DNA of 35,343 nucleotides, taken from NCBI GenBank assembly GCA_902583715.1, contig CACHXC010000016.1, positions 1 through 35,343 of the forward strand. Reading direction: 5' to 3'. Positions 16,548 through 25,119 of the stretch are shown piece after piece. How positions within the stretch are numbered: position 1 is the stretch's first letter; each line of letters opens with the position of its first letter. The notes under the pieces are model-generated. The model was not told the DNA's origin and made no database searches. It saw only the letters and a program-made list of their open reading frames with translations. Source of the DNA: an uncultured SAR116 cluster alpha proteobacterium. Its GTDB lineage: Bacteria > Pseudomonadota > Alphaproteobacteria > Puniceispirillales > Puniceispirillaceae. The translations under genes were made by a program, and so were the position numbers.

Positions 16548-16961
16548 CTAAAATGAACTCTCGCCCTGTTCAGAAATTCGTGAGAAGATATTTTTTGCAG
16601 CATCAGCAGAAATGTTGATAAAATTACCGGCATTTAGAGCAGAGTCGCCCCATTCCATTTGATTGTAGTTATCACTTTTCATAGACCAATCAGAAAAAAG
16701 TCTTGTGTTTAAAGGTTCATCGCACAGTCTCCTAACATTGGTGTGTCGGTTGTCTTCGGAGATTGCCTTGTAAAGACTTTTTATGGCATCGGATGGCCCC
16801 TCCAAAATTTGCAGGAACGAGTTTGAACCCTCTAAAAGACAACCTGTGATGTCTTTGCTTGGGTTGTTTTGGTTAGAAACGTTGACTATGTCTGCAACGT
16901 CCTGTTCAGACAATCCAACTTTTTCTGATACATAAATGAAACGTCTTAGCTGTAAACTCAA
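16548..16961 (-). CDS. Single-domain BLUF blue-light sensor
   Basis: 137 aa, the length of stand-alone BLUF proteins. It starts at TTG 16961, preceded by GGAG six bases away. The flavin-binding fold is visible: LRRFIYVSE (conserved Tyr10), NNPSKDITGCLLEG with the Asn and the ITG turn, SNSFLQILEGP (conserved Gln), RHTNVRRL, and DWSM with the semi-conserved Trp/Met. BLUF proteins bind FAD and sense blue light through the Tyr-Gln pair; short ones act on separate partner proteins. No cyclase or EAL domain is attached and no obvious partner is adjacent. The gene lies in an AT-rich patch between repeats, suggesting acquisition. Useful for a surface-ocean organism, but the output is unknown. Confidence 0.9.
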   Translation of the reverse strand: MSLQLRRFIYVSEKVGLSEQDVADIVNVSNQNNPSKDITGCLLEGSNSFLQILEGPSDAIKSLYKAISEDNRHTNVRRLCDEPLNTRLFSDWSMKSDNYNQMEWGDSALNAGNFINISADAAKNIFSRISEQGESSF

Positions 16962-17057
16962 TTTTTACTCCATAAAGCATCGTAAAAAATATACGGGTTT
17001 TTCGATAGGTCAAACTCGAAGATGAAGAAGATCCGCACAAACCAGTTGGTAGAGACC

Positions 17058-18041
17058 TCAAAAGGACTGTGGCTTGAAAAAATAATCCACCCGATCAACC
17101 GTTTTTACTGCAAAATTTATGAGTGACCCACTTCGGAGGACGCCTAGCTCAATGGTCACACCAGCTTCCCCAGATTTCCAAACCTTCTTATAAAATGACT
17201 CCAAATTTGAAATTTGTGAGCCATTGACTGTCACAATCTTATCCTGAGGTTGAATACCTGCTCGAAAAGCTGGCCCACCCTTACTTACCCGGGTAACAAT
17301 TATTTGATCATTGCTATCATCTGATGAAATGCCAAGGTAGGGCTGGATTTCACTCTTCCTTCTAACATTGGATAATAGGTCTTTTAGGATTGGTTTGAGT
17401 AAATTTATAGGTACAGACATATTTCCGGGAGACGAAATACCCTGCACGGACTCAGATACGAATAATGAGCCGATACCCAGAATTTCGCCGTTCCCATTTA
17501 AAATTGGCGCGCCGGCCCAAAATCTATTTGGTGGTGTTGTATAAATTGGGCTTTCAACAAAATATTCCCACCAGCCAGCGAAAGGTCTTCGTGAAACAGA
17601 CCTAACAATCGAACCTGCTCCACGGTTTGATGAAGGCAAAATCAATAGATCTTCATCGGAGTTTATATCATCAGAGTTACCTAATTTTAGAGGCTGCATT
17701 GCAAGGGGAACAATAGATTTGATGATTCCAAACCCAGAAGTGTGGTCATAGCCAACCAATTTGGCAGGCAAACTTCTCCCGTCAGAAAGACCTATTTCTA
17801 TGCTTTCCGATTCTAAAACTATGTAGCCAATAGTCAGAATATGGTTTTCATCTATTGCTACACCGTTACCCTCGCGTTCAACGCCAAGGCTGGCAGCGGT
17901 CCTTGCTTCGGGTGGCACTATTGAGCGAATACTGACTATTGATTCGTAAAAGCGCTGGACTTTGTCTTTTGTAATCTCTGCATATGAATTACTGGCACAA
18001 AGGAGCAACAAAACTGGAAAAATGCAACGGGCAACAAACAT
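17058..18041 (-). CDS. HtrA-like PDZ protein, catalytically dead
   Basis: 327 aa from ATG 18041, chosen because AAGGGAG stands 8 bases upstream; further upstream codons belong to the repeat. Residues 1-21 are a signal peptide ending SYA, so the product is exported. The trypsin-like fold is clear, but the triad is gone: where HtrA has NHVV there is GYIV (Tyr73 for His), the TDLA Asp region reads SGFG (102-105), and the GNSGG serine region reads WAGAP (175-179). A PDZ domain follows at about 235-315 (GGPAFRAGIQPQDKIVTVNG). It resembles a family of alphaproteobacterial S1C-like proteins with the FAGWWEY motif. Probably a periplasmic binding or scaffold protein rather than a protease. 96 bp upstream of the BLUF gene on the same strand. 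Confidence 0.85.
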   Translation of the reverse strand: MFVARCIFPVLLLLCASNSYAEITKDKVQRFYESIVSIRSIVPPEARTAASLGVEREGNGVAIDENHILTIGYIVLESESIEIGLSDGRSLPAKLVGYDHTSGFGIIKSIVPLAMQPLKLGNSDDINSDEDLLILPSSNRGAGSIVRSVSRRPFAGWWEYFVESPIYTTPPNRFWAGAPILNGNGEILGIGSLFVSESVQGISSPGNMSVPINLLKPILKDLLSNVRRKSEIQPYLGISSDDSNDQIIVTRVSKGGPAFRAGIQPQDKIVTVNGSQISNLESFYKKVWKSGEAGVTIELGVLRSGSLINFAVKTVDRVDYFFKPQSF

Positions 18042-18083
18042 AATCATCGCTCCCTTGAGAGACTTTATTTCAGTTGCAACAAT

Positions 18084-18206
18084 ATCACCCCACACCGCCT
18101 TCGCCAATCCCAGAAACTAGGTCCGGCACGCAGCGCCAAACCGTCATTCTTCCTCAACCCCTGACAGACATCCAAATCTGGCTCAAAAATGGCTTCAGTA
18201 AGCCTA
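18084..18206. repeat. Diverged direct repeat, copy B
   Basis: Partner of 16385-16508, on the same strand and about 1.7 kb away. The repeat begins just upstream of the HtrA-like start codon and supplies the spurious upstream in-frame codons of that gene. Past it, an unrecognised reading frame with MWDKMWVKIQQKLKNNLQ ends at 18277 and could be the decayed end of an integrase-like gene, which I cannot confirm. Confidence 0.7.
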
Positions 18207-18280
18207 GATTAATGTGGGATAAAATGTGGGTTAAGATCCAGCAGAAGTTGAAAAATAACTTGCAATCAATAGCTTGAGTC

Positions 18281-18318
18281 TTGATGAGGCAGACTTCCCC
18301 TCCGTCATTTATTTTTCT
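18281..18318. repeat. Repeat tail copy B
   Basis: Contains AGGCAGACTTCCCCTCCGTC then ATTT, the diverged partner of the tail at 16024-16049. Here the tail lies about 80 bp after the core repeat, which suggests core plus tail is one unit. The copy near 16.0 kb has lost its core. Confidence 0.5.
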
Positions 18319-18324
18319 AGTTAA

Positions 18325-18350
18325 AAAACCGTTTATTTATATACGGTTTT
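18325..18350. terminator. Hairpin with flanking A/T run, possible terminator
   Basis: AAAACCGT (18325-18332) pairs with ACGGTTTT (18343-18350) around a 10-nt AT loop. A- and T-runs on either side would let it act in both directions. It lies just after repeat tail B, between the HtrA-like start region and the TauE/SafE gene. Confidence 0.45.
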
Positions 18351-18464
18351 CCAATTCGCTGAGTTGACTTTGTACCAATCTCTGTCGCATCAGCACGCAG
18401 CATATATATGATATCATGTAATTAATTAGAATAAGTGTAAACTCAAAAGATTATCCCTTATGCG

Positions 18465-19208
18465 CTAGATTTCCCACAAAAGTCTGATCGCAACACCGAC
18501 AAGAATGCCCATGATCACTTTGTCAAAAAGATTGGGTGTGGCACGGCGCAGAATAAAAGCCCCGATTGGCATACACCCCATTAGTGGGATTACGGCCAAA
18601 AGTCCTAGAACCAAATGCTCTACTTGCATCAGCCCTAAATAGAACAGTGTTGGCAGTTGGATCAGTGACATTGTCATGAAAAACGCTGACACGATGATTA
18701 TAAATTCGGAGCGTCCAAATTTTATAGCATTTAAAAAAGGAAGCGTGGCTGGTGCTGAAATGCCAAAGGCGCCTTGCAAAAATCCAGCTAAAAATCCCAT
18801 GGGTATGTTTAATTTATGCGCCATCGGCATCGATAATCGCCAGTTTGGTTTATAAAGCCGGAACCCGACATAGAATAATACAAGACCAGCCAACACCATT
18901 TCCAGAACGCCGCCTGAGGCTTGGTACAAAATCAGACTGCCAGCAAAAGCACCGAGCCCAGCAGACAAACATAAGATTAGTAAAAAACTTCTGTTGTTAA
19001 GCTCACGGTGATAGATAATCGTCTGGGTTAGATTGGTAACAAGATTGGGTATGACAAATACGGCAACTGCAAAGCGAATATCAACAAAGCTTGTCATGAC
19101 TGGCACCGCAATCAGCGGTGCCCCGACGCCTGTTGCCCCTTTCAAAATCCCACCCATAGCAAAGGCAAGCCCAACGATGATCAAAATATGAAAATCAATA
19201 AATGCCAT
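18465..19208 (-). CDS. TauE/SafE family membrane permease
   Basis: 247 aa from ATG 19208; the codon before it is TTG. The protein is almost wholly hydrophobic, with about eight membrane segments. Family marks are the GGILKGATGVGAPLIAVPVM loop near residues 19-38 and the mirrored GFLAGFLQGAFGISAPATLP in the second half, as in the internal duplication of TauE/SafE. Members export sulfite, sulfoacetate and related anions, or import organic acids. The neighbour is a quinone oxidoreductase 64 bp away on the same strand. Sulfonate traffic would fit the ComD-like gene far to the left, and organic-acid transport would fit the formate/oxalate genes to the right; neither is shown. Confidence 0.88.
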   Translation of the reverse strand: MAFIDFHILIIVGLAFAMGGILKGATGVGAPLIAVPVMTSFVDIRFAVAVFVIPNLVTNLTQTIIYHRELNNRSFLLILCLSAGLGAFAGSLILYQASGGVLEMVLAGLVLFYVGFRLYKPNWRLSMPMAHKLNIPMGFLAGFLQGAFGISAPATLPFLNAIKFGRSEFIIIVSAFFMTMSLIQLPTLFYLGLMQVEHLVLGLLAVIPLMGCMPIGAFILRRATPNLFDKVIMGILVGVAIRLLWEI

Positions 19209-19272
19209 CAAGCAATGTCACAAAATAGAGCTGATCTGATACCGGTCTCTCCCTCAGCTGGCCGTATGGTAG

Positions 19273-20265
19273 CTAAGTTGTTAGAAGTATTTTGCCATGC
19301 TTGTTGGCAGACTCCATTAAGGCGTGAGCTTTACCCGCTTCGGCCAGTGCAAACCTGGCAAAGGTGGTAGCGCGAAGGCGGCTGGCATTTTTGCCAAAGA
19401 GTGGCCAAACCACCGCTTTGAGATCGCTGGCAACATCAGCCTTGAATTGATCCGGACGCGAACGCAACGTTGAACCGGTAAAGCTCAGCCGTTTCAGCAT
19501 TACTGGCATCAGGTCTATTTCAACGCGAGATCCGGCGTTGAACGCCAACTGGATAATGCGGGCATCATGACTGGCAGCCCTAATATTGCGCGCAATATAG
19601 TCACCGCCAATGATATCTAGAATGATATCGGCGCCGCCAGCCTCACGCAAAATACTCACAAAATCCTCATCATTGAAGTTAATTGCCCGGCACGCACCAA
19701 GTGATTCACAATAAGCACAAGACGCCATGTCGCTAGCTGTTGTGTAGACCGACAACCCCATTGCGGCGCCAAGCTGTATCGCTGTTGATCCAATGCCCCC
19801 GGCACCACCATGTACTAGGAAATTGCCGTTTGTTGGTAATTTATGATTGAAAAATACATTACTCCACACGGTAAAATATGTCTCTGGCAGGCCAGCGGCC
19901 TCAATGAGGTTAATTCCATCAGGGATTGGCAGGCAATGTGCGGCGTCGATGGCTACATATTCAGCATATCCTCCACCATTGGTGAGGCCGCAAATTTTGT
20001 CGCCAACAGCCCATAAATTTTGTGCTGCCCCAACCGCGACGACTTCGCCTGAAACCTCCAGCCCAAGGAGGTCAGACGCCCCCTGTGGCGGAGGATAATG
20101 TCCACGCCGTTGCACCAAATCTGGACCGTTTACACCTGCAGCAGCAACTTTTACCAAAATCTCGTGATCCTTCACAACAGGTATTTGGCGCGCGCCAGGC
20201 TGCAATACATCAGGTCCGCCCGGTTCACGCATTTCAATAACCGACATGGAAGAGGGAAAAGACAT
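19273..20265 (-). CDS. NAD(P)H quinone oxidoreductase / zinc-type alcohol dehydrogenase family (PIG3-like)
   Basis: 330 aa from ATG 20265 (MSFPSSMSVIEMREPGG); in-frame codons upstream (TTG 20316, ATG 20298) give an atypical extension. The medium-chain dehydrogenase fold is seen in AAGVNGPDLVQRRGHYPPP, GLEVSGEVVAVG and the NADPH loop LVHGGAGGIGSTAIQLGAA. There are no catalytic-zinc ligands, as expected for quinone oxidoreductases. It reduces quinones or enones with NADPH. Divergent from the formate dehydrogenase genes, with a 245-bp gap that holds the GntR-type palindrome. Confidence 0.9.
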   Translation of the reverse strand: MSFPSSMSVIEMREPGGPDVLQPGARQIPVVKDHEILVKVAAAGVNGPDLVQRRGHYPPPQGASDLLGLEVSGEVVAVGAAQNLWAVGDKICGLTNGGGYAEYVAIDAAHCLPIPDGINLIEAAGLPETYFTVWSNVFFNHKLPTNGNFLVHGGAGGIGSTAIQLGAAMGLSVYTTASDMASCAYCESLGACRAINFNDEDFVSILREAGGADIILDIIGGDYIARNIRAASHDARIIQLAFNAGSRVEIDLMPVMLKRLSFTGSTLRSRPDQFKADVASDLKAVVWPLFGKNASRLRATTFARFALAEAGKAHALMESANKHGKILLTT

Positions 20266-20433
20266 AATATCGCGCTTTCGATTTGCTAAATTTTTCATGA
20301 AATGGTTGATTAGCAATGAGTTTCTTTATCGTCAATCAAAGAGTTTGGTTGATGCGATCTTCGCCAAACATGATTATTTTTGTGCTCGATTGATCGTAAT
20401 TAATCGTTTGCGTCTCTCCGGTGATAGATGCCA

Positions 20434-20451
20434 TCTGGTATACCATATAAT
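20434..20451 (+). promoter_or_regulatory. GntR-type operator overlapping a -10 box of the formate dehydrogenase promoter
   Basis: TCTGGTATACCATAT (20434-20448) contains the perfect palindrome TGGTATACCA (20436-20445). A consensus TATAAT follows at 20446-20451, 60 bp before the GTG start. No good -35 is visible. The 15-mer is the exact reverse complement of 30489-30503 near the gntR-oxc-frc genes. The form TNGTNNACNA is typical of FadR-subgroup GntR regulators; the site position suits repression of formate dehydrogenase. Confidence 0.7.
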
Positions 20452-20510
20452 GTGATTGACGTATGCGGAATTGATTGAGACATTGTAGCGTCATCGTTGG
20501 GAGATAAGAT

Positions 20511-22202
20511 GTGGACACTGGTACAATAGACGCAGGTATTTGGAAATCGGCGCTGGGCAAAGGCCGAAAAACACCAAAAGGCCGACAGGCAAGTGATACT
20601 GCAATTGCCGAGGTGTATGCCTTGCTTGGCAGTCGACCACGTGAGCGTCATCTGCTGATTGAATTTCTTCACCTTATCCAGGATCATTACGGACATCTAT
20701 CAGTTGCTCATATAGCGGCTTTGGCAGAAGAATTGTGCCTCAGCCAAACGGAAGTTTACGAGGTGGCGACATTTTATGCGCATTTTGATGTGGTGCATGA
20801 GGATGAGACACCGCCGCCAGCTTTGACAATTCGGGTGTGTGACTCACTGGCTTGTGAATTGGCTGGTGCGGATGCTTTGCATATGGCGCTCAAAGACGGT
20901 CTTGACCCGTCAGAAGTGCGGGTGTTGCGGGCGCCATGCATGGGCCGCTGTGATACTGCTCCGGTTCTGGAAATTGGTCACAACCATATTGATCATGCCA
21001 CCAAAGACAAGGTCGATGCAGCGATTGCGACTAATGATACACATCCGCATATCACCGATTACGAAACATTAGACGCGTATCGTGCCGATGGCGGGTATGA
21101 TCAGCTGGTGTCGTTTCGCCGTAATGGCGACTGGGAAGCTGTTCAAGAGATGATTAATCAAAGTGGCCTCCGTGGACTTGGTGGTGCTGGCTTTCCATCT
21201 GGAAGAAAATGGGGTTTTGTTCGTGCCGCCGAAGGCCCTCGCTATCTTGCGGTAAATGGTGACGAGGGTGAACCCGGCACCTTTAAAGACCGGTATTATC
21301 TAGAACGCACCCCGCATTTGTTTCTCGAAGGCGTGTTAATTGCGGCATGGGCTGTCGAAGCTGAAAAATGCTTTATCTACATGCGTGATGAATATCCAGT
21401 TGTGCTGGAAATTTTGCGCACAGAAATTGCCAGCCTTGAGGTGGCAGGCTTGATTACCCCAGGATATGTTGATTTACGGCGCGGGGCGGGGGCCTATATT
21501 TGCGGTGAAGAAAGCGCGATGATCGAGTCAATCGAGGGCAAGCGTGGTTTACCGCGGCACAGGCCACCTTATGTCGCGCAGGTTGGCATTTTTGATCAGC
21601 CAACATTGGTTCATAACGTCGAAACCCTACACTGGATCGCCCGAATTTGTCGTGAGGGTCCAGAAATTCTGTCATCTGTCGAAAAAAATGGCCGTCGCGG
21701 GTTGCGTAGTTTTTCCGTATCCGGGCGTGTTGCCAATCCGGGTGTGCATCTTTTGCCTGCTGGGTCAACCATCACCGATATCATTGAGGCGGCTGGCGGT
21801 ATGGCTGACGGGCATATATTTAAAGCCTATCAACCGGGCGGGCCGTCATCTGGTCTTTTGCCGGCTAGTTTGAATGATGTGCCACTGGATTTTGATACGT
21901 TGCAACCACATGGCAGTTTTATTGGATCTGCTGCGGTTGTGGTGTTGTCCGATCAAGATCGGGTACGTGATGCGGCGCTCAATATGCTACGCTTTTTTGA
22001 GGATGAGAGCTGCGGTCAATGCACCCCATGCCGAACTGGCTGTAGTAAAGCTGTGCAATTGATGCAGGAAGATGTGTGGGATCAAACGCTATTGACTGAC
22101 CTGTGTGATGTCATGCAGGACGCATCTATCTGTGGGTTGGGGCAGGCCGCGCCGAACCCCATCCGTTTGACCATGGAACATTTTTCCGACGAAATCAGCT
22201 GA
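20511..22202 (+). CDS. NAD-dependent formate dehydrogenase, fused gamma-beta subunit (FdsG-FdsB; Fdh1B-like)
   Basis: 563 aa, starting at GTG 20511 with GGGAG seven bases upstream. Residues 1 to about 170 are a NuoE/FdsG domain whose [2Fe-2S] ligands are Cys110, Cys115, Cys143 and Cys147. The rest is a NuoF/FdsB domain with GLRGLGGAGFPSGRKW and NGDEGEPGTFKDR for FMN/NADH, and ESCGQCTPCRTGC (Cys501, 504, 507) with a later Cys for a [4Fe-4S] cluster. It passes electrons from the molybdopterin subunit to NAD+. The same fusion is known in the two-subunit FDH1 of Methylobacterium extorquens, a tungsten enzyme; metal use here is unknown. The alpha gene follows after 8 bp. Confidence 0.93.
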   Translation: MDTGTIDAGIWKSALGKGRKTPKGRQASDTAIAEVYALLGSRPRERHLLIEFLHLIQDHYGHLSVAHIAALAEELCLSQTEVYEVATFYAHFDVVHEDETPPPALTIRVCDSLACELAGADALHMALKDGLDPSEVRVLRAPCMGRCDTAPVLEIGHNHIDHATKDKVDAAIATNDTHPHITDYETLDAYRADGGYDQLVSFRRNGDWEAVQEMINQSGLRGLGGAGFPSGRKWGFVRAAEGPRYLAVNGDEGEPGTFKDRYYLERTPHLFLEGVLIAAWAVEAEKCFIYMRDEYPVVLEILRTEIASLEVAGLITPGYVDLRRGAGAYICGEESAMIESIEGKRGLPRHRPPYVAQVGIFDQPTLVHNVETLHWIARICREGPEILSSVEKNGRRGLRSFSVSGRVANPGVHLLPAGSTITDIIEAAGGMADGHIFKAYQPGGPSSGLLPASLNDVPLDFDTLQPHGSFIGSAAVVVLSDQDRVRDAALNMLRFFEDESCGQCTPCRTGCSKAVQLMQEDVWDQTLLTDLCDVMQDASICGLGQAAPNPIRLTMEHFSDEIS

Positions 22203-22210
22203 GGTTCACA

Positions 22211-24994
22211 ATGCTTGATTCAACGCCACAAAAAACTGTTACCTTTGAACTTGATGGTAAAGAAGTCACCGTCAGAGAAGGCACCACTATTTGGGAAGCG
22301 GCACAAGCCGAAGGCCAGCTGATTCCACATTTGTGTCACAAGCCAGAACCGGGCTATCGCTCGGATGGTAATTGCCGGGCCTGTATGGTCGAAATTGAGG
22401 GTGAGCGCGTACTAGCGGCGTCGTGTATTCGTGCCGTTGAGAACGGTATGGTGGTGCGTAGCCAAAGTGAGCGGGCGGTAAAATCACGCGCAATTGTGGT
22501 AGAGCTACTGGCGGCTGACCAGCCTGAAACCGCGCATGATGCCTCGTCGCATTTTTTGGCAATGGCGAAATTGAACAATGTGGAAGACAGCCGCTTTCCG
22601 GCAAAAGACCCGTCTAACGTACCGCTTCTTGATGATAGCCATGTGGCGATGCGGGTAAATCTGGATGCATGTATCCATTGTAACTTATGTGTACGGGCCT
22701 GCCGTGAAGTCCAGGTGAATGACGTGATTGGCATGTCTGGTCGTGGACATGAAGCCCAGATCGTATTTGATATGGATGATCCTATGGGCGCGTCAACTTG
22801 TGTGGCTTGCGGTGAATGTGTACAGGCCTGTCCAACGGGTGCTTTGATGCCGGCAACCGTGCTTGATGATAATCAGTCGGGTGATCGTGCCGATTATGAT
22901 CGCGAAGTCCAGTCAGTTTGCCCGTATTGCGGTGTTGGGTGCCAGCTATCCTTTAAAATTAAGGACAACAAGGTTAAATATGTTGAAGGGGTAAACGGCC
23001 CCGCAAATGAAAACCGTCTGTGCGTGAAAGGCCGGTTTGGCTTTGATTATGTGCATCATGACCACCGCCTAACAGTGCCGTTGATCCGCCGTGATGATGC
23101 CCCAGCCAAGGGATTGAATGTTGACCCGTCAAACCCATACACGCATTTCCGTGAAGCAACATGGGACGAGGCGTTGGATGCCGCGGCAAATGGGATGGCT
23201 GAACATCGTGCCATCGCGGGCACGCGTGTTGCAGGTTTTGGATCTGCAAAATGTTCGAATGAAGAGGCGTATCTGTTCCAAAAGCTGATCCGCCAAGGCT
23301 TTGGTCATAATAATGTCGACCATTGCACAAGATTATGTCACGCCTCGTCAGTGGCGGCGTTATTGGAAAATGTCGGCTCAGGGGCAGTGACAGCGACCTT
23401 CAATGAAATTGAAAATGCCGATGCGGCGATTGTCATTGGGGCTAACCCCACCGAAAACCATCCGGTGGCTGCTACTTATTTCAAACAATTCGCCAAACGC
23501 GGTGGCAAGCTGATCGTGATGGATCCGCGCGGGCATGGGCTTAAGCGGCATGCCACGCATATGTTGCAATTCCGGCCCGGTTCAGACGTGGCGATGCTGA
23601 ACGCCATCATGAATGTGATCGTAGAAGAAAAACTCTATGATCAGCAATACATTGAAGGATTTACCGAAAATTGGGACGCGATGAAGGCGCATCTGAAAGA
23701 TTTTACGCCTGAAAAAATGTCTGAATTTTGTGGTATTGAAGCTGATCGTTTGCGGGCTGTTGCACGTGATTTTGCCACTGCCGAATCAGCCATGATTTTT
23801 TGGGGCATGGGCGTGTCTCAACATATTCACGGCACCGATAACTCCCGGTGCCTGATTTCATTGGCATTGATGTGCGGTCAAGTTGGGCGCCCGGGTACCG
23901 GCCTGCATCCTCTGCGTGGCCAAAACAACGTGCAGGGCGCGTCTGACGCTGGGTTGATCCCGATGTTTTTGCCAGATTATCAGAGCGTGACCGATGAGGG
24001 TGTGCGCTCTGCCTTTAATGAAATCTGGAAATCTGACAATATTCTGGCTGAAAAAGGCCTAACCGTGACCGAAATTATGGATGCGGTTCACGATGGTGAT
24101 ATTTCTGCCATGTATGTTTTGGGTGAAAACCCGGCGATGTCCGACCCAGACGTCAATCACGCCCGCGATGCGTTGGCAAAGCTTGATCATTTGGTTGTGC
24201 AGGATATTTTCCTAACTGAAACAGCTAATTATGCTGATGTGATTTTGCCTGCATCTGCTTGGGCTGAAAAAACTGGCTCGGTCACCAATACGAACCGTCA
24301 GGTCCAGATGGGGCGGCCAGCCTTATCACCGCCCGGTCAGGCCAAGGAAGATTGGTGGATTACTGTAGAACTTGCCAAGCGGCTGGGTCTTGACTGGTCA
24401 TACACGCATCCACGTGAAGTGTTTGCCGAAATGAAACAATCGATGAAGTCGCTGGAGAACATTACTTGGGAGCGTCTGGACTCAGAAAATGTTGTGGCGT
24501 ACCCGTCGCTTGATGAGACAGACCCGGGCCAGCCGATTGTATTTGGTGATGGATTCCCGCGTGCTGATGGACGTGCCCGCTTCACTCCGGCCAGTATAAT
24601 TGCCCCGGCTGAAACGCCGGATGAAGACTACCCGATGGTGTTGACAACCGGCCGCCAGCTTGAGCATTGGCACACTGGGTCTATGACGCGGCGGGCGCAT
24701 GTGCTGGACACGGTCGAGCCGCAGGCTAATGCATCAATACACCCCCAGACCATGCGTAAAATGGGCATCGTTGCGGGTGAAATGATCAATATTGAAACCC
24801 GTCGTGGTTCAATTTCCATCATGGCGCGTGCTGACAAGGCTGTTTCGGTTGATATGGTGTTTGTGCCATTTGCCTATGTTGAGGCCGCCGCTAATATTTT
24901 GACCAACCCGCAAGTTGACCCATATGGCAAAATTCCTGAATTCAAATTTGCTGCATGCCGGATTAGCAAAGTGGGGGCGGTTGCCGCTGAATAG
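22211..24994 (+). CDS. fdhF: Formate dehydrogenase molybdopterin alpha subunit
   Basis: 927 aa, full length. Order of cofactors: [2Fe-2S] (Cys42, 55, 58, 72); two ferredoxin-type [4Fe-4S] (Cys154/157/160/164 and Cys197/200/203/207); a further [4Fe-4S] (Cys237, 240, 244, 271); then the molybdopterin domain. The metal ligand is Cys376 in DHCTRLCHASSV, so this is a cysteine enzyme, not selenocysteine. The C-terminal half holds the dinucleotide-binding region (LTTGRQLEHWHTGSMTRR). It oxidises formate to CO2 in the cytoplasm. GAGG precedes the ATG. No maturation genes (fdsC/fdhD, fdsD) are in the window. A strong terminator follows. Confidence 0.95.
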   Translation: MLDSTPQKTVTFELDGKEVTVREGTTIWEAAQAEGQLIPHLCHKPEPGYRSDGNCRACMVEIEGERVLAASCIRAVENGMVVRSQSERAVKSRAIVVELLAADQPETAHDASSHFLAMAKLNNVEDSRFPAKDPSNVPLLDDSHVAMRVNLDACIHCNLCVRACREVQVNDVIGMSGRGHEAQIVFDMDDPMGASTCVACGECVQACPTGALMPATVLDDNQSGDRADYDREVQSVCPYCGVGCQLSFKIKDNKVKYVEGVNGPANENRLCVKGRFGFDYVHHDHRLTVPLIRRDDAPAKGLNVDPSNPYTHFREATWDEALDAAANGMAEHRAIAGTRVAGFGSAKCSNEEAYLFQKLIRQGFGHNNVDHCTRLCHASSVAALLENVGSGAVTATFNEIENADAAIVIGANPTENHPVAATYFKQFAKRGGKLIVMDPRGHGLKRHATHMLQFRPGSDVAMLNAIMNVIVEEKLYDQQYIEGFTENWDAMKAHLKDFTPEKMSEFCGIEADRLRAVARDFATAESAMIFWGMGVSQHIHGTDNSRCLISLALMCGQVGRPGTGLHPLRGQNNVQGASDAGLIPMFLPDYQSVTDEGVRSAFNEIWKSDNILAEKGLTVTEIMDAVHDGDISAMYVLGENPAMSDPDVNHARDALAKLDHLVVQDIFLTETANYADVILPASAWAEKTGSVTNTNRQVQMGRPALSPPGQAKEDWWITVELAKRLGLDWSYTHPREVFAEMKQSMKSLENITWERLDSENVVAYPSLDETDPGQPIVFGDGFPRADGRARFTPASIIAPAETPDEDYPMVLTTGRQLEHWHTGSMTRRAHVLDTVEPQANASIHPQTMRKMGIVAGEMINIETRRGSISIMARADKAVSVDMVFVPFAYVEAAANILTNPQVDPYGKIPEFKFAACRISKVGAVAAE

Positions 24995-25035
24995 GCGGGG
25001 GCGGTTGTTACCGTTTTGTCAGTCTAACTAACGAT

Positions 25036-25065
25036 AAAAATGGCGCCAGAGATTGCGCCATTTTT
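25036..25065. terminator. Bidirectional intrinsic terminator after formate dehydrogenase
   Basis: AAAAATGGCGC (25036-25046) and GCGCCATTTTT (25055-25065) form a perfect 11-bp stem with an 8-nt loop, between the convergent formate dehydrogenase and ScfR-type genes. Confidence 0.9.
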
Positions 25066-25119
25066 GCTGGCATATTGGCAAGGAACAGAAACGGCGCCAT
25101 TCAGGCTGGTTTTGACTGG

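Noticed and set aside
18074-18277. Plus-strand frame ending MWDKMWVKIQQKLKNNLQSIA
   Set aside because: Looks like a possible integrase tail, but too short and unmatched in copy A to call a gene.
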